DNA of 64,000 bases, taken from positions 8,556,001-8,620,000 of the forward strand of contig OZ176050.1 in assembly GCA_964247055.1 (NCBI GenBank). The letters are read 5' to 3'. Positions 42,146 to 52,891 of the stretch are shown here, one piece after another. The DNA comes from Paragordius varius. Taxonomy: Eukaryota; Nematomorpha. The notes under the pieces were generated by a model. That model had not been told where the DNA came from, ran no database searches, and was given only the letters and a program-made list of their open reading frames with translations. The translations under genes and the position numbers were made by a program. Position 1 is the first letter of the stretch, and every line of letters starts with the position of its first letter.

Positions 42146-42689
42146 CACATGGTGATTTAATCAGTATTGGTATTGTATACATGCATTAAAAATTGAATGT
42201 GAAAGTTTTTATTTATAAATTTATTTTTATATAAATGCAAATCATCTAGTTATTTAATTAAATTAATATGATAATCAATGCCAAATATTAAATTGTAAAT
42301 AATTGAACCAAATAAATACTTTTTAATTATTAATAGAGTTATTTAAAACTTTGTTAAGGACAATTATTTTAAATCTATTTAAAATATGTATAAACCATAA
42401 TGGTGGTTTAAATTTAGTCTATCGAAGTTTATAAAAAAAATTTGAATTGACAAAAATGAATGAAAGTATTTGTTAATTGTTTATCTCAATGATATTATAT
42501 CAAAACAGCCCAAAAAACTTGGATAAATAATTATATTACGGATGGCTAAATGGCTACAGCAATCCTACGAATAATCAAAATTGAAACACTATGCGCACAT
42601 TATAATATTTTAAAAAAGCTCATTTTTCAATTTAAATATTTTAAAACCTCTTTATACCTTGTGATATTTTATTAAAGACCTGTTATTTA
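42146..42689. other. GH47 3' flank
   Basis: AT-rich 3' UTR and flank with AATAAA at 42311-42316. Nothing else recognised before the LINE tail. Confidence 0.4.
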
Positions 42690-45600
42690 TTCCAGAACCA
42701 TCCATCATCCATCCATTCATTTTAGGTCCCAGGGTATCTGGGGTTTCCATGCACCAACTTCCTGAACAATGTCCTATCAAAGACTTGTTCGTGTTCAATA
42801 TTGAAGTGTGATAGATCTTGGGTCAGCTGTTTGGACCATGTGAGCTTAGGGCGGCCTTTTCTGTTTGGGCCGGGTATATTTAAATGTTGTATTTTTTGGA
42901 CCCAGTTATCGGAATTCATACGTTGAATATGTCCGTAATATCGCAATCGATTGCGCTGGATGAATAAAGCTATGGGTTCATCTTCTTCTATGGTATTATC
43001 AAAATTATTGTTGCAGATTTTGAGCATGTGATTTTCAGCTCTAGTAAGTCTATTTAGGTCTGTTGCTGTAAGGGCCCAGGTTTCTGTAGCGTATGTCATA
43101 GCTGGTCTTATTCCCATTTTGTAAATCTTTATCTTGTGATTCGATTTGATATATTTATTAGTTAAAATATATTTTAATTGATTGAATTTGGCCCATCCTT
43201 GTCTGATTCTATGAGAAATGGCATCCCTCAAAGAACCATCAGATGCTATATAATTGCCCAGATATGGGAAAGATGTTACCACTTCTAGTTTATCTCCATT
43301 AAAGTTTATAGTACGTGGATTTGATATTGGCTGTGGTATTGATGAAGCACATGGTGTGCAGATGAAATTATTATTATTAATTAACTTTCCTTTTATGTTG
43401 GAACATTTTTTATGGACCCAATTTCTACATTTTGTACAACAAAGTGAGTTTAGTTTTACCTCAGTGGTGCACACTGGGCATGGGAACTTTATAGTTTTAT
43501 GTTCATCTCCTGTGATTAGAATTTTAGTTTTGTTTGTATTGATTTTAAGACCGTATTTATGCAATTGTTTTGACCATATAAGATATTTATTTTCGAGTAT
43601 TGAAATATCTTCTGCAGTGATTATGAGGTCGTCTGCATAAAGAATTTCATAAGGCAGACCTTCTCTCATATCTTTTGTTATGTAATCAATTATAGCTATA
43701 AAAAGAAGTGGGCTAAGGACAGATCCCTGATGTAGCCCAGTATTTATACTAAAATACTCTGAATTCCCAACAGGAGTAAGAACACAACTGATTGAGTTAG
43801 TGTAGATTAACATAATTAACTTAATGGTATATTCATCTACGTTGTTGTAGCGCAGTGATTCTATTATTAGTGCTCTAGGTACTGAGTCGTAAGCCTTTTC
43901 TAAATCGACAAAAAGGTGGAATAGTTTACGACCTTTTGCTCGGTATTTATCTTGTAATTGTCTGAGTAGGAAAATTGGATCGATTGTGCTTTTGCCCGCT
44001 GAAAAGGCGAATTGCATTGGATTAATTGATATGAGCTGGACGATACGATTTTTGAGGCACATTTCAAAAATTTTTAACCCATGTTCAAGAAGTTTTAAGG
44101 GCCTGTATGAGGAACAGGTTAAGATATCTCCTTTATTTTTGAAAATGGGAAATATAATGCTTTTTTCCCAGTCTTTGGGTATTTTCATTTCAACTATTAT
44201 TTTGTTAAATAAATTTGTTAGAAGCATGGTTATATTGGGTATTAATTTAATGATATCAAAACATAGTTCACTAGGGCCCGAAGCCTTGTTTGATTTCATT
44301 TGGTCTAAAGCAATCTCAATTTCTTGTATTGTGAATGTATTTAATGGGCCACAACAGGGATCTAGGTCAGAATTTATTATGGGTGTTAAAGGGTTGTTTA
44401 GATTTTGCTCCATATATTTTTGCCATATCGATTTAATTAATTCTGGTTGTATTTGTAAATTATTATTATTATCTTTTATATATTTAATCGTTGGTATATC
44501 TTTTTTGTTATTATTGTAAAGTTTCATATGTTTAAAAATTTTATTATTTTGGATTTCCTTTTCCAATTTATCGGCAGTATCTTTAGCCTTTTCATTCATT
44601 AATTTATTAATTTCCTTTTGAACCTTTTTGTTGTATTTATAATAATCAGTTTTGTCGTTTTCTGTTTTCGATTTCTTCCATTTTTTATACAAACGCGCCT
44701 TTTCTTTAAGTAATGGCTTAATTGCATCGTCCCACCACCATTTCTTTTGGGCTTTGCTCTTTCTTCTACCACACCATTTTTCTACATTTTCAATCGTATT
44801 GCTTCTTAGACTTTGCCAGGAGTCTTCAACGTCAAGATTATCAATGTTTAAGTTAAGCGACTTTTTGAAATTATTCATTATATCAGGTTTTTTAAACTTG
44901 TGTATATTAAGTTTAGGTTTGGTTCTATGATTAAAAGGCCTTGAGTTAAATTTGAAAATTGATGTTAAAACTTTATGCTGTGTTTCAGAGTTATAAGTGG
45001 TTGTATTTACCAGATATTTTCGAATGTGTTGACTAGTTAGGATGTAGTCTATTGTTGTATTATTATTGCCAGAAGTGTATGTAATCAGTTTATTTTTGCT
45101 TTTGGTGAATAAAGTGTTTGCTAACTGTAGTCGCTGAGCTGCACAGAATTCTAAGACATTTTCTCCTTCTTTGTCCCGATTATCGAAGTTGTATCCTCCA
45201 TGTATACCAGAAAAACCTTCGCTGCTTCCAACATGTGCATTTAAATCTCCTCCAATCATTATACAGTCTGTTTCGGGTATATTGGAACATATTTGATAGA
45301 GCTGATCCCAAAAATCCAGCTTGCATTTATCGGGCAAGCCTTTTTGGGGTGCATATACGGAAATAATATTGAGGATCAATTTGTTGTATATCATTCTAGC
45401 TTGAATAATTCTATCACTGTGACGGGTCACGGTAATTAGGTTTTGTCGATGTGTTTCTTTCATCATTATAACGACGCCAGATTGTCCTTTGTTCCCACCT
45501 TGGTATAGTAATGAATAACCATCAAAGTGTTTTATACCTGCATTTTTATATCGAGTTTCTTGTAAACAGCATATGTTTAAATCTAAGTTTCGCACCGTAT

Positions 45601-46110
45601 CTATTACCAGCCATTGCTTATTAACCATTGTTCCAACATTCCAAGAGCCAATTTTAAATGGTTCCGATATAGATTTGAAGTTTTTATTTAGATTATTGTA
45701 TCTTATTTTTATTTTTGGTTGTTCATTTGTACCTGGTTTATTTATTATTGTTTTAGAATTATTTTTATTTCTATTATTTATGTAATTTGTATTTATAGGT
45801 ATACTAGCATTATCATAATATATATTATCATTTATATTAAAATTAAAATTTCGTTTTGAAATAGAGGTTTTATTATCATCAATCATTTTTGTAAGTCGTT
45901 TCTTCATGGTTTTGTAATTTGAGGCAAGGTTTTACGGATTATATGCCCTTATAAACCAACCCCTTTAACTCAGAGGTGAGGGTACCTTATTCGCTGCACC
46001 AGGCTAGAGAATGTCTAAAAAGACTACGATTTTCTCAAATCGACCTCCTCCGTTGGCCTTACACATCGTGTAAGTTTCCGGACATCACCACGTGGAGGTG
46101 GAGGTAGGAT
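42690..46110 (-). mobile_element. RTE-like LINE retrotransposon, apparently full-length
   Basis: A single intact ORF of 1061 codons (45907-42722, minus strand) has a ~200-bp leader upstream (to about 46110, starting near CCTACCTCCACCTCC on the minus strand). Downstream is a short 3' end of ATGGATGG-type tandem repeats (about 42695-42720), the microsatellite-like tail typical of RTE-clade LINEs. No stop or frameshift is visible, so insertion may be recent. Confidence 0.85.
42722..45907 (-). CDS. LINE endonuclease-reverse transcriptase (RTE/CFDP2-like) with zinc-binding module
   Basis: This 1061-aa retrotransposon polyprotein nicks target DNA and copies its own RNA there. The N-terminal ~80 residues are Asn-rich and unstructured. 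The apurinic-type endonuclease covers about aa 84-320: IGSWNVGT, LQETRY (Glu117), GGDLNAHVG (Asp221/Asn223), TTIDYIL (Asp287), TQHKVLTS (His311). The reverse transcriptase covers about 530-800: SYRPLKLLEHGLKIFE, LFVDLEKAYDSVP (Asp668), GLHQGSVLSPLLF, ILYADDLIITAED (Asp759/760). A Cys/His cluster follows at about 810-853 (CPVC, CCTKC, WVHKKC, CTPC), spaced like a PHD/RING finger, then a C-terminal region (FPYLGNYIASDGSLRDAI, YATETWAL) usual for the family. Related proteins are often annotated 'craniofacial development protein 2-like'. All key residues present, so potentially active. Confidence 0.92.
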   Translation of the reverse strand: MKKRLTKMIDDNKTSISKRNFNFNINDNIYYDNASIPINTNYINNRNKNNSKTIINKPGTNEQPKIKIRYNNLNKNFKSISEPFKIGSWNVGTMVNKQWLVIDTVRNLDLNICCLQETRYKNAGIKHFDGYSLLYQGGNKGQSGVVIMMKETHRQNLITVTRHSDRIIQARMIYNKLILNIISVYAPQKGLPDKCKLDFWDQLYQICSNIPETDCIMIGGDLNAHVGSSEGFSGIHGGYNFDNRDKEGENVLEFCAAQRLQLANTLFTKSKNKLITYTSGNNNTTIDYILTSQHIRKYLVNTTTYNSETQHKVLTSIFKFNSRPFNHRTKPKLNIHKFKKPDIMNNFKKSLNLNIDNLDVEDSWQSLRSNTIENVEKWCGRRKSKAQKKWWWDDAIKPLLKEKARLYKKWKKSKTENDKTDYYKYNKKVQKEINKLMNEKAKDTADKLEKEIQNNKIFKHMKLYNNNKKDIPTIKYIKDNNNNLQIQPELIKSIWQKYMEQNLNNPLTPIINSDLDPCCGPLNTFTIQEIEIALDQMKSNKASGPSELCFDIIKLIPNITMLLTNLFNKIIVEMKIPKDWEKSIIFPIFKNKGDILTCSSYRPLKLLEHGLKIFEMCLKNRIVQLISINPMQFAFSAGKSTIDPIFLLRQLQDKYRAKGRKLFHLFVDLEKAYDSVPRALIIESLRYNNVDEYTIKLIMLIYTNSISCVLTPVGNSEYFSINTGLHQGSVLSPLLFIAIIDYITKDMREGLPYEILYADDLIITAEDISILENKYLIWSKQLHKYGLKINTNKTKILITGDEHKTIKFPCPVCTTEVKLNSLCCTKCRNWVHKKCSNIKGKLINNNNFICTPCASSIPQPISNPRTINFNGDKLEVVTSFPYLGNYIASDGSLRDAISHRIRQGWAKFNQLKYILTNKYIKSNHKIKIYKMGIRPAMTYATETWALTATDLNRLTRAENHMLKICNNNFDNTIEEDEPIALFIQRNRLRYYGHIQRMNSDNWVQKIQHLNIPGPNRKGRPKLTWSKQLTQDLSHFNIEHEQVFDRTLFRKLVHGNPRYPGT

Positions 46111-46679
46111 TTTGATGTAATATATCGAACAAATATATATTTCTAAACAGTTTAAAAAACTTCTCAAGTCTAAAATTTGGATATATACTTTGAGTTTGAA
46201 AACTACCCTTAAATACAAGTGTTAAATATTAATAATATTATATTTTAAAGACAACATCATGTATCATTTTTGTATCTTATAAAATACTTGAAAAATTTGT
46301 GACTATATGCTAGAGCCGAAATCGCATGATATGTTTCAGTTTTATTTATATAATGCTCAAAATTGCATTTAAAATCAGAATTAATTATTAATGGTTATTT
46401 ATATTTATTTATATTGCATTACACTCGAATACATAAAACACATCTGTCAAAAATGCAATGACTATATTTATCAGAATATAAATCTAAAACAATTTAAATT
46501 TTGAGAAAATTAAAATTTCAGTGGTATCGGATTTTGAAAAAAAAAGTTTTTTTATAATGTTTACCAATACATATTCGCTAAAGTTACAAAAAGCTGAAGA
46601 GAAAATTTTGAAAACTATACTCTATGCAATGAGCGCAACGTTTATTTATACATTAATGAATTTGATCTATACATTGTCC
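46111..46679. other. Spacer upstream of LINE
   Basis: AT-rich, no feature recognised. Confidence 0.35.
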
Positions 46680-47740
46680 TAATGGCTTGATGAAATATAT
46701 ATATTCTGATAGAAAAATGTATCAGGATAACTTGGAGTTTTTAGTTTTAGCCCTTGTGAGTAATTTATGAAAGTTATTAACACTTTGTCGTAATAGCTCC
46801 ATATCAGAAAATGGCAAAATTTGCCGATATTTTTTTGGTGATAGAAGCTCCATTCCAATATCACTAAAATATTTTATAAACTACATACAAATATAAACAA
46901 TATTTTCAAATAATTTTAATTAGATGGTAACACCGAAAGTCCCAAATTTTTTTGCATTTCTAAAATGGGCTAGTGCTCTTAATATAAATGCAAAAATGCC
47001 GGAATTACGGGATAAAAATCACAAATATATATCAGCTAAATTTTTATATCAACTAAAAATATTATAAAAACAGTTTTATGATAAAATTCAATGTTGCTGA
47101 GCATTTCTATCGCTGGCGAATTTTATTTTAAAGGTTGTTTTTTTTAAACTTTTGATGAATTCTTGTAAAAAAACAATATTTATTTAACAAAATTTGAAGA
47201 CCTAATTTAAAATTAAATTCTGAGGTGAAAAAAATCTTCAGCATCATCGAATTATATAGATTTTTTATAATATCTTGAAGCGTTATACTGATCCAAAATA
47301 ATAATAAGCACGCTTCAACAAAATTTTGTACAAATTATGTTGAAAAAAGTATGCATTTTTTAAAATATATTTAGTTGATATTAAAATTTAGCTTATAATT
47401 ATAATTTTTATAGCGTACCGGTATTTTGGCCTTTATTAAGGAGGACTAGTCCATATTATAAGGGAGAAATATTTGAGACTTTCAAAGCACACATCTAAAA
47501 ATTAATTTTTTTTGAAAATATTGCTTTGCTTTTATATATGTAGTTTATTATATTTTAGTGATATTTTTTGGAATGAAGCCTCTTTTCAACAAAAAAAATT
47601 ATTTAAAAAATCTGCGCAAATTTTGAAACAGCTACCACAAAAGTGTAAATAAGTATATTAAATTGTAAGGGCCTAAACCAAAAGCACCATGATAATGCTG
47701 ATACATCCTATCTAAATTATTTCAGGTAATCATTTTGTGA
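46680..47740. repeat. ~1.1-kb foldback repeat, copy III
   Basis: The left end (GATGAAATATATATATTCTG, TATCAGGATAACTTGG) and the right end (AGCACCATGATAATGCTGAT) form the inverted arms shared with copies I, II and IV. The internal AATGTTGCTGAGCATTTC and CTTCAGCATCATCGAATTA blocks are mirrored. Complete but diverged; non-coding. Confidence 0.65.
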
Positions 47741-47862
47741 ACATCGATTGTTTGCGCACAAATCGTCTTAGATTCGTAGGACGTTTCACCGAGTCCCCAG
47801 AAAGCTGCTTAGGTGGCATAGTCAATTTTTCCACAAGGTTTCGAAACGTAAAGGACGTCCAA
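47741..47862. other. Short spacer between foldback copy III and MITE copy 3
   Basis: About 120 bp of mixed sequence containing TTCACCGAGTCCCCAGAAAG; nothing recognised. Confidence 0.3.
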
Positions 47863-48301
47863 TTAACACATCAATTTAATTGGGGTATCTGAATACCCCA
47901 ATTCGTTTGAAAAAAAAGTTCCATTACAAACTACTTCGACGCCATTTATATTTTTCCAAATTTTTGCAAAATATTGTGTTCATTATAAAGATAATATATC
48001 TTTGATTAAATTACATCTAACATTGATAGTGATTTATTTTATTTTTCAAGTTAGCCGATGCACATATGTTACGTTGACCAAAATTTTACCATTGAGTTTT
48101 ACAATTAAATAAGTAACATCAGGTGTTTTTGAATAATTTTTTTTATATATTTCGGTTTATTAATGTTATATAAGTGCAAAATTTTGCCATGGTTTCCATT
48201 CCTTCCATGTTTTTTAAAGTATTTAATATTAAACAGGCCTGATCCAACTACCCCAGTTTGAATCGAAGGACTGAAATGAATGTGTTGCATCCAAGTGTTA
48301 A
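47863..48301 (+). repeat. TTAA-flanked MITE (piggyBac-like), copy 3, internally deleted
   Basis: TTAA at 47863-47866 and 48298-48301. Ends and core match copy 1, but the copy is about 150 bp shorter: the segment after the first TAATACCCC-type block is missing. Confidence 0.7.
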
Positions 48302-48946
48302 GAATTATTATAGAAAACGATCTGACTCTTTTAACACTTCATTACTTTTCATTTTGTTCTATACACTTTGAGCTAGTTGTTTTGCATCCCAGAGCTGAAT
48401 ATGATAAATAAACCATATTTTTGGCAGTTAATTTAAAAATTTAATTATCAAACATTGTTCTCATGTATACACAGAAAATTTATATTTTTACAGTTGTCTG
48501 AATTCTAGAGGCTAAAGTTGGGATAGCTTCAAAATACGATTTAAACGAACAGCTGATATTAAAATCATAATATGTCAAATTTCTGTTGATGAAACTTGAA
48601 AGATTTTTAATAATAATTATTTACATTTTATAACCATAACCGTTTATTTGCCTGTTGCAATAGCGTTTAATTTATAAAAAAAATAGCTGCAAAAAGCTTG
48701 AGATGAGCAATTTTTACAAGTTTACTTTTTTTTTAAAAAAAAAATGTAAAATGCGCCTAAAAGACTAAGGAGAGCAAAATTTAGAATTCCGTTTAATACT
48801 TAAAATACTTTAAAAAAATTTCATATTTCAAATAGCTCTTTTGCTACTGTAGATTTGCTAAAAAATTTAATATATAAAAATATGTCATCAACAACAATTT
48901 TTAATGGACGTTTGTCGAAGAAAAAACTTCAAGTTAATGTGGAATT
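48302..48946. other. Spacer between MITE copies 3 and 4
   Basis: AT-rich, no gene or recognised element. Confidence 0.35.
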
Positions 48947-49449
48947 TTAACATTTGGATACAACACATTCATTTAAGTCCTTCGATTCAAATTGGGGTAG
49001 TTAGATTCCTAAGGCTTGTTTAAAAATAAATATACTCATATTAATGATCCGAAAATTAAAAATTATTCATTTAATATTGCTTATTAAGAGGTAAAACTCA
49101 AGGGCAACAATTTAGCCAACATGATTTTTGTTCATAAGCTAAATATAAAAATAATGCATAATATACCTCTTTTCCTGTTCATATAATGTTAAATGTGCTT
49201 TTAAAATAAACTTTTTAGGCTATACGATATTTTGTAAAAATGATGTGAAAAAATGGCGTCCAAAGAGTTTGATGCGAAATTTTTTTTCCAAAACTAAATT
49301 TTATTTATATATTTTGGCTTATCTATATAATTTTTTTAAGATAGAAGCATAAATTCAAATTGGAACCGTTTCTTTCAGTAGTTTTATAAAAATATCAACT
49401 TAAATATTGTCTAGGGTATTTAGATAGGCATTTTAAATCGAGGTGTTAA
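48947..49449 (-). repeat. TTAA-flanked MITE (piggyBac-like), copy 4, inverted
   Basis: TTAA at 48947-48950 and 49446-49449. The right TTAA is shared with copy 5, so the two elements are directly joined. Core ATGGCGTCCAAAGAGTTTGA on the plus strand marks the inverted orientation. Confidence 0.7.
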
Positions 49450-50015
49450 CACTTGGAAACGACACATTCGTTTCAGTCCTTCGATTCAGATTGAATTAGT
49501 TGGATACCCCAGGCCTGTTTAAAAATAAATATTTGAAAAATATGGAAGAAATCTAAACCATGTCAAAATTTTGCACCAATATAACATTAATAGACCGAAA
49601 TATATAAAATTTTATTCAAAACTACTTGATATTACTTATTTAATGTAAAACCGAAAAAAAATTTAGTCAACGTAACATATGGGCATTGGCTAAATTAAAA
49701 AATAATACAAAATAAACCACTTTTTCTACCTTTCAATGTTAGATGTAATTTAAATAAACAATTAGCTTTATACCATTAGAACCAAATAAACACGATATTT
49801 TGCACAAATTTTGTAAAATAAAAATGGCGTCGAAGTAGTTTGACATGTAACTTTTTTTAAAAAACAAAATTTATATATATGTTAGCATATTTTTATAATT
49901 ATTAGGATAGAAGCAGAAATTTAAATTGGGGCCGTTTCCATCAGTAGTTTTTTAAAAATCCTAACTCAAATTTGTCTGGAATATTTAAATATGCCAACTT
50001 CAATCGAAGTGTTAA
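49446..50015 (-). repeat. TTAA-flanked MITE (piggyBac-like), copy 5, inverted
   Basis: TTAA at 49446-49449 (shared with copy 4) and 50012-50015. Same orientation as copy 4; one element probably inserted into the terminal TTAA of the other. Confidence 0.75.
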
Positions 50016-51339
50016 ATGTAGGAATTTATTATTTGTGAAAAAAACTAAAGTTTTTAAATATATATTAAATACGAATGCGAAATATTAACAAGATCTGACA
50101 AAGAGAAAAAGTAATTTTAATTAAGAGAATAAATGATGAAAATCGAATTTTATTGATTTATAAATGTCGGAATTAATAATAAAAATTTGAAGGAAAAAAT
50201 GATTTACACATCAGATTCATAAACAACTGGAATTTATATTCCAAAAATATAATACAGTTAACGGAAATTACCATATCATTAACAAAACTTATACTAATCA
50301 GAAATAATTCTTTAAATCGTATCAAACAAAATAAATTTTCTAACAGTATGATAAATATGCACGCGCCTCGGTTTAATTTAGTCAGAATATGTATATATAT
50401 GCGCTATAATTTAAAGAATGTTATTAGTTACTATAGAGATGAACCATTAGTATGAATATATAAGATAATGTAGGACTTTAATTTTTCCTTTAAAGATATT
50501 AATTTAATCAAATATTTCTTATATGTATAACATATTATTATATCCCTAGAAGTCAACCCGACCCCCGCGGCAACTTGACGGCTGTAACTAAACCTCCATT
50601 GACTTGTGTATTGAAAATGTCATTTGTGGACAGTGGCGACGTAGGTCTCCTACTAATGTGACCAGATAGACTGTTTTTCGCAGTACAGTACTGGGTTTTC
50701 AGGAAAAAACTGCGCCTGTACTGCGCCCACTTTTGTACTGCTTTTTGAAATTAAAAATTTTTTTTCATTAATATATATTAATTACCTTTTATTTATTCAA
50801 AAAATATTTTATAATTTTATATAGTATACCCTCTGTAAAAATAATCCCATAATTTGTAAAGAAATGGTTTATTTTTCGGTAAAAAACTAAGATTGGCCTA
50901 TTTTTAATTGGTTAATATTTTATTTTTTGCTCGAATTATGCAAAAAATTTAGTTTAGCCTTTCGCACAGTGGCGAAACTCTAAATTTCGGACTCCACACC
51001 GTAAAATCAGGCTAATGGCTCTTTCACTCAGGGCTTCCGCATAAAGAGGGGCCACAAAATAAAATTAATTTATGATGTTAATAAATATTTGATCAGGTTT
51101 AGAAAGTTCATTTTTTGTTCTAATTATCAATTGGAAAATTATATAGAAAATTGTTATTCCCGTAACATATTATTCAAAATTTATTATATATGGCATACGA
51201 TTTCGAAATAACCCTTTTTCGTATTTAAAAATTAAGAGTTTTTTTGTTTTCTATACCTATTAGGTGGGAGGTATGATATTTCTTGATATTTTACCTAAAC
51301 TTTAATTTTTATTAGTATTCTTATTTATTGCATAAACAA
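50016..51339. other. Intergenic with a relatively GC-rich block
   Basis: No gene recognised. The block at about 50550-50740 (GACCCCCGCGGCAACTTGACGG, then a repeated GTACTGCG motif) and 50957-51060 is richer in GC than its surroundings and may be decayed transposon ends; no family assigned. Confidence 0.35.
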
Positions 51340-52470
51340 ATTTGAGATATTTTCTTGAAGTGTACTTCAAAAACATGATGGAAACGGTTTAACGTTTTGA
51401 GATATAATAAAGCCCTTTTAAATAACTCGATGATGTTGAACATTACTATAGGTTCAGAATTTTAATTTAAAGATTTGTTTGCTTGGAAATTTTGGTAAAT
51501 TATTGTAAAAAAACACTTTTATTTCACATAAATTTGAAAAAATATTTAATTCTAGCTAAAAAATTAGCATTATCGATATATATAAAGTGTTATAAAATCT
51601 AACCGTTTATATAGATTCCCTCATGCTCAAAATAGTATGAAGTATGCTTCAAAAAATTTTGCAAAAATTAAATTTTAAGTGTGCATTTTTTTAAAAATAT
51701 ATTTAGTCGATATCAAAATTTAGCAGATATTTAAAATTATTACGCCAATTTTTTGAGTTTATTTTGAGAAAACAGTCCATTTTAACACTTCGATTCAAAT
51801 TGGGGTATCTAAATACCCCAAACCAAATTTAAAGTAGAATTTTCAAAAAACTACTGACGGAAACGGTTCCAATTTAAATTTATTATTCTATCTTAATAAA
51901 AATTATATAAATATGCCAAAATATCTAAATAAAATTTTGTTTTGAAAAATTTTTTTATGTCAAACTACGTGGACGCCATTTTTATTTTGCAAAATTTTTG
52001 CAAAATATCGTCTTCATTTAATTTTAAGAGTAAAATTATAGCTAATTTTTTATTTAAATTATACCTAACATTGATAGAAACAGAAAAGGCGGTTTATTTT
52101 GCATTATTTTTCAATTTCACCAACAAACACATGTCACGTTGATTAAATTTTACCTTTCAGTTTTAGCTTAAAATAAGTAATATCAGGTATTTTTGAATAA
52201 ATTTTTTTATATATTTCGGTTTATTAATGTTATATAAAAGCAAAATTTTGCCATGGTTTTGATTGCTTCCATATTTTTTAAAGAATTTATTCTTAAACAG
52301 GTCTGGAGTATCTAACTACCCCAATTTGAACCGAAGGACTAAAATGAATGTGTTGTATCCAAGTGTTAAAAGAGCCAAAAAATTTGGGACTTTCAGAGCC
52401 CACATCTAAAAATTTAAATCAAAAGCACCATGATAATCAGGATACTTTCCTATCAGAATATATATTTTAT
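51340..52470. repeat. ~1.1-kb foldback repeat, copy IV, split by a MITE
   Basis: The left part (51340-51781) matches copy I around 2221-2600, including CATGATGGAAACGGTTTAAC. The right part (52370-52470) begins AGAGCCAAAAAATTTGGGAC and ends AGCACCATGATAATCAGGAT. The TTAA-flanked MITE copy 6 separates them. Confidence 0.65.
51782..52369 (+). repeat. TTAA-flanked MITE (piggyBac-like), copy 6, nested in foldback copy IV
   Basis: TTAA at 51782-51785 and 52366-52369. In foldback copy I the corresponding site (minus strand, about 2080-2100) is a single TTTTAAAA followed by the same AGAGCC block, so the element arrived with TTAA duplication. Ends and core match copy 1 closely. Confidence 0.8.
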
Positions 52471-52891
52471 CCGAATATATTTTTTGTTGAAACGGTGTAT
52501 ATACAACACCGATGGTGTAAAAACAGGCAAAGTATGTTTCAATTTTGTACTGCGTCAAAGTTCAAAATATCTGGTCACATTGTCCTACACCCCTTTCTTA
52601 ATAGAGCTCCTAAAAAGTGAAGTCTTAAAGGCAAAAATGGAAGATGCCAACGACCGATGTTTATGGCAGAAGCTATCCCTAGGGTTACCTCCTTATTTGG
52701 AGAAAAAAGCCCTTAAAAGCTTATTTGGCATATATTACATAACTTTCGTATGATACTTTATACTACTCCTTTACAAGATGTGCTAAATTAAAGATAACCC
52801 TTTAGGCCTTTGTCTGAAGACTATTTTTGACGGCATATTGTAGTGTCAGTACCTATATTTTCATACTGTTACATTTATTTGTAAAGACGGC
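52471..52891. other. CHORDC1 5' flank
   Basis: No gene recognised. Open frames of 90-107 codons (52348-52753) overlap the repeats and have no family resemblance. AAAG ends 5 nt before the CHORDC1 ATG. Confidence 0.35.

Noticed and set aside
43254-45785. Several plus-strand open frames of 70-177 codons
   Set aside because: They lie entirely antisense to the LINE ORF and show no independent protein features.
52348-52753. Overlapping 90- and 107-codon frames before CHORDC1
   Set aside because: They start inside repeat sequence (MITE copy 6 and foldback copy IV) and resemble no protein.
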